Assembly (NCBI GenBank): GCA_035763085.1
Contig: DASUBV010000084.1
Coordinates: 1 to 12,014 of the forward strand
Source of the DNA: DASUBV01 sp035763085
GTDB taxonomy: Bacteria > Actinomycetota > Actinomycetes > Streptosporangiales > Streptosporangiaceae
Length of the DNA stretch: 12,014 nucleotides
Direction: 5' to 3'
The position numbers and the translations under genes were made by a program. Position 1 is the first letter of the stretch. Every line of letters begins with the position of its first letter. The notes below the pieces were generated by a model. That model was not told the origin of the DNA and searched no databases. It saw only the letters and a list, made by a program, of their open reading frames with translations. Of this stretch, positions 7,128-12,014 are shown in pieces.

Positions 7128-7176
7128 CAGGTGCTGGTCCTTTCCGCTGGCCCGCTCGAACTGGGAAACGGGTTAA

Positions 7177-7199
7177 AGCAGGCATATGTCCTGCCTGCT
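7177..7199. promoter_or_regulatory. Inverted repeat upstream of the FAD oxidoreductase gene
   Basis: AGCAGGCA (7177-7184) and TGCCTGCT (7192-7199) form perfect 8-bp arms around a 7-bp spacer (TATGTCC). The element sits 50 bp upstream of the FAD gene ATG, where a repressor operator would be expected. The cognate regulator is not in the window. Confidence 0.35.
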
Positions 7200-7209
7200 G
7201 CTTCGGAGA

Positions 7210-7404
7210 TCATAAGCGGACGCTCGGCTCGGCAGCGAGGCTGGACCCGGGGGCAGCCTCGGCGAACACGCAGCTAGCCGCCCCGCCCGCCCGGGCCATG
7301 GCGGCCTGGCTGCCCGGAGGGACCCCGGCTGCGCGTCCCGCACCCCAGGGGGCGCCGGTCGCAGTGACCGGGCCCTGCTCGACGATCCGCCCGGCGTACA
7401 TCAC
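7210..7404 (-). pseudogene. Probable relic of an oligopeptide ABC-transporter ATPase (OppD/DppD C-terminal part)
   Basis: In one minus-strand frame the DNA encodes VMYAGRIVEQGPV right after a GTG at 7404. This closely matches the segment after the H-loop in OppD/DppD-type peptide-transporter ATPases, which usually read DRVAVMYAGRIVE. A later stretch, PPGSQAAMARAG...SCVFAE, recalls the Pro/Gly-Cys-x-Phe-Ala part of their C-terminal domain. The RHPYT segment that should lie between is missing, the frame has a stop codon seven codons upstream of VMYAG, and no Walker A, signature or Walker B motif is present nearby. I read this as a decayed, internally deleted fragment. The match is short, so chance remains possible. 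No other transporter subunit is in the window. Confidence 0.4.
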
Positions 7405-7489
7405 CGCGCGAGCCGCGCCTCACGTGCCCCAGCCGTTCCGCCCGCCCCAGCCATCCCACGTCCAGCGCCGTCCCTGCTGAAGCCTGGGC

Positions 7490-7556
7490 TTAAGGGGAGG
7501 ACTTTCAGCTCATTTAAGAGAAAATGCTCCACCTAAGGAAAGATCCTCCATCTAAG
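7490..7556 (+). repeat. Series of YTAAG-centred repeats upstream of the small membrane-protein gene
   Basis: TTAAG occurs at 7490-7494 and 7514-7518, and CTAAG at 7533-7537 and 7552-7556. The last two belong to longer near-identical units, CTCCACCTAAG (7527-7537) and CTCCATCTAAG (7546-7556), exactly 19 bp apart. CTCATTTAAG (7509-7518) looks like a weaker third copy, 18 bp before. The region is AT-rich compared with its surroundings and lies 74-140 bp upstream of the next plus-strand ATG, as expected of an operator array. No function is known. Confidence 0.4.
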
Positions 7557-7629
7557 ACCGCCGGGCCGGGCCAGGGCTGGGACACGGGCGGGGCTGGGAC
7601 TGGAACTGGGGCCGGAGCCGAGGTCAGGC

Positions 7630-8070
7630 ATGATCGAGGATGCTGTCTACTTCGTCGTCAGCCTCCTGCTGCTGGCCGGGGCCGGCCTTGTCGGCTGGCG
7701 GACCTGGGCCGGGCCGCAGCGGGACTGGCGGCGCGAGCGCGGTACCTGGGTGACCGCGCAGGTCACCAGTGTCGCCGAGGCCAGCAGGCAGCCCGGCCTG
7801 CCCTACGTCGAGCTGCCCGCCCGCCTGCAGGTGCGGTACACCATCTCCGGGCGCGAGTACTCGGCCAAGCTGGCGCTGGATCGCACGCAGCCCGCGGCCT
7901 ACACCCGGTGGCAGCACCTTGAGGTGTTCGTGCCAGCGTCCAACCCGCGCCGACCGCGCACCCGGCACGAGGAGAACTTCGAGCCCGAGCACCTCAACGG
8001 CTCGTTGCTGCTGGTCATCCTCGGCCTGCTCGTCCTGGCCGCTGGCGTGGCCATCACTATCCGCGGGTGA
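7630..8070 (+). CDS. Small two-helix membrane protein, DUF3592-like
   Basis: A 146-aa protein with a hydrophobic helix at residues 5-24, an Arg-rich stretch just after it (RDWRRERG, 31-38), a central soluble part of about 85 residues, and a second helix at 125-143 followed by a very short tail. The central part contains VTAQVTSV (41-48), a YTISGREYSA segment (70-79) and VFVPASNPRRPR (99-110). This order resembles DUF3592 proteins, in which a beta-rich domain sits between two membrane segments and ends in a YxPxNP-like motif. The topology suggests both ends on the same side and the domain between. The function of the family is not known. The ATG has GAGG six bases upstream. It is probably monocistronic, ends 22 bp from the convergent dehydratase gene, and may be controlled by the YTAAG repeats upstream. 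Confidence 0.68.
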   Translation: MIEDAVYFVVSLLLLAGAGLVGWRTWAGPQRDWRRERGTWVTAQVTSVAEASRQPGLPYVELPARLQVRYTISGREYSAKLALDRTQPAAYTRWQHLEVFVPASNPRRPRTRHEENFEPEHLNGSLLLVILGLLVLAAGVAITIRG

Positions 8071-8092
8071 GTGGCAGGCCCGAAGTTAAAGG

Positions 8093-9076
8093 CTAGTTGC
8101 CGCCGCACGCCAGGTTCAGGACGACGGATGGGTCGACGTTGCCGCCGCTGACCACGATGGCCACGGGACCGTCGAGGGCCGGCAGCTTGCCCGCGAGCGC
8201 GGCGGCCAGCGCGGCCGAGCCGCCGCCCTCGGCCACCACGCGGTGCACCGACAGCGCGAACACCATCGCGGCGGCCAGCTCCGCCTCGCTCACCAGCACA
8301 TGCTCGTCCACGAACTCCCGGACCGCGGCGAACGACCACCGATTGTCCAGGCCGATGCCGCCGGCCAGGACCTCGGCCAGGGTGTCCTGATAGGGGATGT
8401 CGACCGGGTGGCCGGCCTCCAGGCTGGCGACCATCGCGGCGGCGTTCGCCGCGGAGGCGGCGATGACCCGGACCGATGGCGCGCGGCCCTTCAGCGCCGC
8501 GCCGAGCCCGCCCATGAGCCCGCCGCCGGACAGCCCTCCGGTCACCGCGGCCAGGCCGGGCACCTGCTCCAGCAGTTCCAGGCCGATGGTGCCCTGCCCG
8601 GCGATCACGTCGGGGTCATCGAAGGGATGCACGTAGCTGAGCCCGCGCTCGCGCTGCAGCCGCTCGGAGACCTCGACCGCCTCGTCGTAGGTCGGGCCCT
8701 CGACGACGGCCTCGGCGCCGCTGTCCCGGATCGAGCGGAGCTTCACCGGGTCCACCGTTTCGGGCACGCAGATCGTCGCGGGGACCCCGAGGCGCTGCGC
8801 CACGTAGGCCACGGCGGCACCGTGGTTCCCGCCCGAGCATGCGATGACGCCGCGCTCCCGCTCGGCGGCCGTCAGGGCCAGCATCTTGCTGGCCGCGCCG
8901 CGGACCTTGAACGAGCCGGGCGGCTGCAGGCACTCCAGCTTGAGCCAGACGTCCACGCCGAGCTGGTCCGACAGCCGCGGCGAGCGGATCACCGGGCTCC
9001 GGTCCACCAGGCCGGCAATACGCCCGGCGGCCCGCTCGACGTCAGCTACGGTGATGCCGGCGGTGGCGCTGGTCAT
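8093..9076 (-). CDS. PLP-dependent threonine/serine dehydratase family protein, EutB-like
   Basis: A 327-aa fold-type II PLP enzyme. The Schiff-base lysine is Lys57 in SFKVRG. The substrate carboxylate loop SGGNHG (81-86), a glycine loop LSGGGLMGG (182-190) for the PLP phosphate, and SGGNVD (310-315) near the C-terminus are all present. There is no C-terminal regulatory ACT domain, so it is not a biosynthetic IlvA. The segment AAAMVASLEAGHPV...TLAEVLAGGIGLDNRWSF (212-249) is like EutB, the hydroxyectoine-utilisation dehydratase, and the related beta-hydroxyaspartate dehydratase BhcB. The divergent neighbour is EutC-like, which supports an enzyme that dehydrates a beta-hydroxy amino acid to an enamine/imine. 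The exact substrate is unknown, and no EutD/EutE ectoine hydrolase genes are in the window. The ATG is supported by AAGGAG (9082-9087) five bases away. Confidence 0.85.
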   Translation of the reverse strand: MTSATAGITVADVERAAGRIAGLVDRSPVIRSPRLSDQLGVDVWLKLECLQPPGSFKVRGAASKMLALTAAERERGVIACSGGNHGAAVAYVAQRLGVPATICVPETVDPVKLRSIRDSGAEAVVEGPTYDEAVEVSERLQRERGLSYVHPFDDPDVIAGQGTIGLELLEQVPGLAAVTGGLSGGGLMGGLGAALKGRAPSVRVIAASAANAAAMVASLEAGHPVDIPYQDTLAEVLAGGIGLDNRWSFAAVREFVDEHVLVSEAELAAAMVFALSVHRVVAEGGGSAALAAALAGKLPALDGPVAIVVSGGNVDPSVVLNLACGGN

Positions 9077-9186
9077 GGGCTCTCCTTGCCGGGGAACATC
9101 CGCGGATAGACCGGTGAACGGTCCGGAAGCCGACGATATCGCCGCTCGCCGCCGGGCGCCGCCCGGCCGCTGTGCCCGGCCAGGCG

Positions 9187-9208
9187 GCCGGATGTCATAA
9201 CATCCGGC
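9187..9208. promoter_or_regulatory. 22-bp inverted repeat between the eutB-like and eutC-like genes
   Basis: Perfect 9-bp arms GCCGGATGT (9187-9195) and ACATCCGGC (9200-9208) surround a CATA spacer. The centre has the TGT-N4-ACA layout seen in several GntR-type operators. It lies 20 bp upstream of the putative -10 of the eutC-like gene, so it is well placed to control one or both divergent genes. The regulator itself is not in the window. Confidence 0.5.
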
Positions 9209-9227
9209 GCAGTGACTAGGAAAGAAC

Positions 9228-9243
9228 TAAAATCAGCTGATTT
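9228..9243 (+). promoter_or_regulatory. -10 element TAAAAT overlapped by a 14-bp palindrome
   Basis: TAAAAT (9228-9233) differs from TATAAT at one position and lies 53 bp before the eutC-like ATG. A perfect palindrome AAATCAGCTGATTT occupies 9230-9243, covering most of the -10 and the expected start site, a typical repressor position. No clear -35 is seen; the 22-bp inverted repeat sits where it would be. Confidence 0.42.
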
Positions 9244-9285
9244 CCGGCATTCGGGCGGCGATTTCTGGTGCCAGAGGGGGGCCAC

Positions 9286-10272
9286 ATGCAGGTTCGCGTG
9301 GTGACCGAGCAGGTTGTGCGCGCGCTGATCAGCCCGGCGGAGGCCGTCGCCGCGGTGCGGGAGTCCCTGATCCAGCTGGCTCAGGGCGCCGTGATCATGC
9401 CCGAGCAGAGCGCGCTGGACCTGGCCGACGCCCGCGGCGACATGCACATCAAGGGCGGTTATCTGCGGGGCGCGCCGTACTTCTCTTACAAGGCGGCCGC
9501 CGGCTTTTACGACAATCCGAAGCGCGGCCTGCCGGTGAACTCCGGACTGGTCCTTGTTTTCGATGCGGAAACAGGATTCCCGGCCGCGATCCTGCTCGAC
9601 AACGGCTACCTGACCGACGTGCGGACCGGGGCGGCGGGCGCGGTCGCCGCCGACCTGCTGGCCCGGCCCGAGGCCGGCACGGCGGCGATCCTCGGGGCCG
9701 GCGTTCAGGCGCGCCGGCAGCTGGAACTGCTGCGCGAGGTCCGCCCGATTGCGCAGGCCAGCGTCTGGGCGCGGCGCTCGGAGCAGGCTGCCGAGTTCGC
9801 CCGCGAGATGACGGCCGCCCTGGGCCTGCCGGTCACCCCGGCCGGCTCGGTACACGAGGCCGTGGACGGTGCCAGCATCGTGGTCACCACGACCCCCGCG
9901 CGTGAGCCGCTGATCAGCGCGGACTGGCTCGGCCCTGGTCAGCACGTCACCGCCGTGGGCGCGGACCTGCCCGGCAAGCAGGAGCTGGACCCGGCCGTGT
10001 TCGCGCGGGCGGACAAGGTCGTCGTCGACAGCGTGGCTCAGGCCGTCCACGGCGGGGACATTCACCAGGCGATCGCCGCCGGGCAGTTCAGCCGCTCGGC
10101 GATCCACGCCGAGCTGGGTGAGATCGCGGCCGGGATGCGGCCTGGCCGCGAGCGTGCGGACGAGCTGACCATCGCCGACCTGACCGGGCTCGGCGTCGAG
10201 GACGCGGCGATGGCCAACCTGGTCGCGCAGCGCCTGGCCGCCGGCGGCGGCGGCCAGGTCATCGAGATCTGA
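9286..10272 (+). CDS. Ornithine cyclodeaminase/mu-crystallin family protein, EutC-like imine reductase
   Basis: A 328-aa NAD(P)-dependent enzyme of the OCD/mu-crystallin family. Motifs: HIKGGYLRG (54-62), the conserved lysine Lys69 in FSYKAAAGFYDNP, LLDNGYLTDVRTGAAGAVAA (103-122), the nucleotide-binding AILGAGVQARRQL (134-146), VTTTPAREPLI (200-210) and AVGADLPGKQEL (223-234). The GGYLRG..YFSYK, GFYDNP and HAELGE..AG..PGR (274-288) segments resemble EutC of ectoine/hydroxyectoine utilisation and BhcD iminosuccinate reductase more than true ornithine cyclodeaminase. The likely role is to reduce the imine made by the divergent EutB-like dehydratase. A GTG at 9268 in the same frame would add six residues, but the ATG at 9286 is preferred: GAGGGGGG (9274-9281) serves as its ribosome site and would lie inside the longer form. 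An M17 peptidase gene follows after 11 bp. Confidence 0.84.
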   Translation: MQVRVVTEQVVRALISPAEAVAAVRESLIQLAQGAVIMPEQSALDLADARGDMHIKGGYLRGAPYFSYKAAAGFYDNPKRGLPVNSGLVLVFDAETGFPAAILLDNGYLTDVRTGAAGAVAADLLARPEAGTAAILGAGVQARRQLELLREVRPIAQASVWARRSEQAAEFAREMTAALGLPVTPAGSVHEAVDGASIVVTTTPAREPLISADWLGPGQHVTAVGADLPGKQELDPAVFARADKVVVDSVAQAVHGGDIHQAIAAGQFSRSAIHAELGEIAAGMRPGRERADELTIADLTGLGVEDAAMANLVAQRLAAGGGGQVIEI

Positions 10273-10283
10273 AACGGGGCGGC

Positions 10284-11864
10284 ATGGCGCCGATCGAGTT
10301 CGCAGCATCGCTGGCCGGCCCGGTGCAGGCGCAGGCCGACCTGCTGGTCCTGCCGTGCTTTACCGGCCCGGCAGGCGGTCCGGGCGTTGCCGAGGTCAGT
10401 CATGCGCTCGGCATCGACCTGCTGGCGCAGCTGCACCAGCCCGCGGCCGGTCCCGGCTTCCGCGGCGCGGCCGGCGACACCTTCGAGACCCTGACCCTGA
10501 ACCGCGTGCCGGCCCCGCGGCTGATGCTGGTCGGGCTGGGCGACGCCGCGGCGGCCGGGCCGGGAGCGATCCGCCGGGCGACCATGATGGCGGCCGCCCG
10601 GATGAGCACGGCCGCCACGATCGCGACCACTGTTCCCGCGGCCTGCGGACCGGATGGCCCGGCTGCCGACTGGCAGGCGCTGGCCAGCGCGTTCGCCGAG
10701 GGGCTGCTGCTCGGCTGCTACCAGTTCCGCCGGTACAGGCGGCAGCCGCTCGATGCGGCAGCCTCCCGCCCGGCGGCGCTGCGGCAGGTCACGGTGCTGA
10801 CCACCGAAGCAGACCAGGCGGCGGTAGCTGCGGGCCTGCGCCACGGCGAGGTGATCGGCCAGGCGGCCAACTGGGTCCGCGACGTGGTGACCACCCCGTC
10901 CGCGGACCTGACCCCGGCCGACATGGTCGATGTGGCCCAGCAGCTCGCGGCGGGCGCCGGCCTGAAGTTCGGCGTGCTGGACACCGCCGGCCTGCAGGAC
11001 GGCGGCTTCGGCGGCATCCTCGGCGTCGGCCAGGGCAGCGCCAGCCCGCCGAGGCTGGTCGAGCTGGCCTACCGGGGTGGCGGGGACGGCCCGGTCATCG
11101 CCCTGACCGGCAAGGGGATCACGTTCGACTCGGGCGGGCTGAACCTGAAGCGGACGTCCGAGATCCAGTGGATGAAGGCCGACATGGCCGGGGCGGCAAC
11201 CATCATGGCGGTCCTGCGTGCCGCGGCCGAGCTCAGCCTGCCGGTCAGCATCGACGCCGCGCTCCCGTTTGCCGAGAACATGCCAGGCGGGTCGGCGATC
11301 CGGCCGGGGGACGTCATCAGCCACCGCGGCGGGCGGACGTCTGAGGTGATCGACACCGACTGCGAGGGCCGGCTGATCGTGGCCGATGCCCTGGCCTACC
11401 TGGCCGAGCGGGCGCCGGCCGCGCTGATCGACGTCGCGACGCTGACCGACGCGGCCGGGCTCGGCGGCGAGCTGTTCGCCGTGATGGGCAATGACCAGGC
11501 GCTGGCGGGGGCGGTGCTCGCGGCGGGCCGGGCGGCGGGCGACCCGGGCTGGCAGCTGCCGCTGCCGGCCGGCTACCGCCGCTACCTGGAGTCGGCCGTG
11601 GCCGACATCCGCAACGAGCCCAGGGGCGTGCCGGACAGCACGGTCATGGCCGGCCTGTACCTCAGCGCGTTCCACGGCGAGGTGCCGTGGCTGCACATCG
11701 ACAACGGGTCCACTGCGTACCTGGAGCAGGCCACCGACTGCTGGCCGGAAGGCGCCACCGGGTCGCCGGCCCGCGCGCTGGTGCGCTGGCTCGAGGATGG
11801 CGGCCTGGCATCAGCCGGGCCGCGCCAGCAGCCTGCGGGCATAAGCGCGGCCGGGCTGGGCTGA
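10284..11864 (+). CDS. M17 family leucyl aminopeptidase
   Basis: A 526-aa cytosolic metallo-aminopeptidase, slightly longer than the usual 480-510. The C-terminal catalytic domain has GKGITFDSGGLNLK (276-289; metal ligands Lys277 and Asp282, catalytic Lys289), KADMAGAA (298-305; Asp300), ENMPGGSAIRPGD (331-343) and the signature region DTDCEGRL (357-364; ligands Asp359 and Glu361, catalytic Arg363). All expected metal and catalytic residues are present. The family signature is normally NTDAEGRL, so Asn to Asp and Ala to Cys changes are visible. The N-terminal non-catalytic domain (about 1-170) is divergent and Ala-rich. The last 20 residues form a low-complexity tail. It starts 11 bp after the eutC-like stop with CGGGGCGG as a modest ribosome site, so it is likely in the same transcript. 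Family members usually form hexamers and release N-terminal amino acids from peptides. A link to supply of hydroxy-amino acids is inference. Confidence 0.88.
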   Translation: MAPIEFAASLAGPVQAQADLLVLPCFTGPAGGPGVAEVSHALGIDLLAQLHQPAAGPGFRGAAGDTFETLTLNRVPAPRLMLVGLGDAAAAGPGAIRRATMMAAARMSTAATIATTVPAACGPDGPAADWQALASAFAEGLLLGCYQFRRYRRQPLDAAASRPAALRQVTVLTTEADQAAVAAGLRHGEVIGQAANWVRDVVTTPSADLTPADMVDVAQQLAAGAGLKFGVLDTAGLQDGGFGGILGVGQGSASPPRLVELAYRGGGDGPVIALTGKGITFDSGGLNLKRTSEIQWMKADMAGAATIMAVLRAAAELSLPVSIDAALPFAENMPGGSAIRPGDVISHRGGRTSEVIDTDCEGRLIVADALAYLAERAPAALIDVATLTDAAGLGGELFAVMGNDQALAGAVLAAGRAAGDPGWQLPLPAGYRRYLESAVADIRNEPRGVPDSTVMAGLYLSAFHGEVPWLHIDNGSTAYLEQATDCWPEGATGSPARALVRWLEDGGLASAGPRQQPAGISAAGLG

Positions 11865-11882
11865 TGGCGGTGACGGCATGAT

Positions 11883-11903
11883 GAGGTGGTAGCTCAGTTG
11901 GAC
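11883..11903 (+). other. tRNA 5'-half-like sequence, truncated
   Basis: GTAGCTCAGTTGGAC (11889-11903) is the conserved position 7-21 region of bacterial tRNAs, preceded by seven bases that would fill the acceptor strand. After it the D-stem partner, anticodon arm, T-loop (GGTTCRA) and CCA end are not found. It is therefore not a working tRNA gene. It could be a relic of one, or chance. Confidence 0.35.
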
Positions 11904-11912
11904 GTCATGAGT

Positions 11913-11933
11913 CCGGCCGGCGCTCCCGGCCGG
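11913..11933 (+). terminator. Hairpin between the M17 peptidase gene and the next gene
   Basis: CCGGCCGG (11913-11920) and CCGGCCGG (11926-11933) pair perfectly over 8 bp with a 5-nt CGCTC loop, 48 bp after the peptidase stop. There is no U-tract. It may end the eutC-like/peptidase transcript, or act in the leader of the gene starting at 11956. Confidence 0.4.
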
Positions 11934-11955
11934 CCTGCCGAAGGGGCCATCTGTC

Positions 11956-12014
11956 ATGCCTGACCTGTCGCTGCTGCCGCCATCGGCCACGATCGACGGC
12001 GACGACCTGCGGAT
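11956..12014 (+). CDS. Start of an unidentified gene, cut by the window end
   Basis: An ATG with AAGGGG (11941-11946) nine bases upstream opens a frame that reads MPDLSLLPPSATIDGDDLR and runs off the window edge with no stop. The ribosome site and spacing are good and the frame is in the same direction as the preceding genes, 91 bp after the peptidase stop. Nineteen residues are too few to recognise a family. No signal peptide is apparent in what is visible. Confidence 0.5.
   Translation, partial: MPDLSLLPPSATIDGDDLR

Larger units (their letters stand above)
7128..7629. other. Gene-poor 502-bp intergenic region
   Basis: No intact gene is recognised between the divergent FAD oxidoreductase and the small membrane-protein gene. 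From left to right it holds the 7177-7199 inverted repeat, the transporter-ATPase relic (7210-7404), a 12-bp palindrome-like AAGCC-TG-GGCTT (7480-7491), a relatively AT-rich stretch with YTAAG repeats (7490-7556), and two copies of GGGCTGGGAC (7574-7583 and 7591-7600). Confidence 0.7.

Noticed and set aside
5685..7277. 530-codon plus-strand open frame opposite the FAD oxidoreductase
   Set aside because: Antisense shadow of a well-supported gene; the translation is low-complexity and shows no family motif.
8093..9076. Biosynthetic threonine deaminase IlvA
   Set aside because: No C-terminal regulatory domain, and the central segment is EutB-like with an EutC-like partner gene.
9073..10308. 411-codon minus-strand frame opposite the eutC-like gene
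   Set aside because: Antisense shadow; it would also run through the divergent promoter region and lacks motifs.
10062..11696. 544-codon minus-strand frame opposite the M17 peptidase
   Set aside because: Antisense shadow of a gene with complete catalytic motifs.
11936..11950. TGCCGAAGGGGCC resembling the GCCGAAGGRGCAA core of glycine riboswitches
   Set aside because: The match ends before the conserved CAA, the GGGAGAG-type partner strand is absent, and the AAGGGG is better explained as the ribosome site of the gene at 11956.

Overview
The window is GC-rich DNA (roughly 70% or more by eye) with GTG as well as ATG starts, short tight operons, a TAnnnT-type -10 element directly before a GTG start, and protein families typical of Actinomycetota. 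I see no phage, insertion sequence, CRISPR array or rRNA gene. No genus is claimed.

Left block (about 1-3635, minus strand): an overlapping three-gene operon, pgeF - murL - murD2. It encodes a PgeF/YfiH-type peptidoglycan editing factor, a MurL-type UDP-MurNAc-L-Ala-L-Glu epimerase with a PP-loop-like FGGGIDS motif and a Cys cluster, and a MurD-like ligase in which the DSKATN lysine is replaced. MurD2 plus MurL is the known alternative way of placing D-glutamate in peptidoglycan: L-Glu is ligated first and then epimerised on the nucleotide precursor, without glutamate racemase. Coupling with the editing hydrolase PgeF makes this a compact precursor-making and proofreading cassette. It is the most interesting system here.

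Middle block (3636-8092): a divergent promoter region leads into a plus-strand metal-dependent amidohydrolase (TRZ/ATZ/SAH-deaminase-like). This converges on a minus-strand FAD oxidoreductase of the phytoene-desaturase/PYROXD2 type, with strong hairpins and a 19-bp repeat between them. A gene-poor stretch of about 500 bp (7128-7629) follows. It holds an inverted repeat, a probable relic of an oligopeptide ABC-transporter ATPase, and a series of YTAAG-centred repeats. It leads into a small two-helix membrane protein (DUF3592-like) on the plus strand.

Right block (8093-11864): a divergent pair resembling EutB (threonine-dehydratase fold, minus) and EutC (ornithine cyclodeaminase/imine reductase fold, plus), with two perfect inverted repeats in the shared promoter region. 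An M17 leucyl aminopeptidase lies 11 bp after the eutC-like gene. In characterised relatives (EutB/EutC, BhcB/BhcD) such a pair dehydrates a beta-hydroxy amino acid and reduces the resulting imine. The peptidase next door suggests a peptide-derived substrate, but that is inference. The last 150 bp hold a tRNA 5'-half-like sequence, a strong hairpin, and the beginning of an unidentified gene cut by the window edge.
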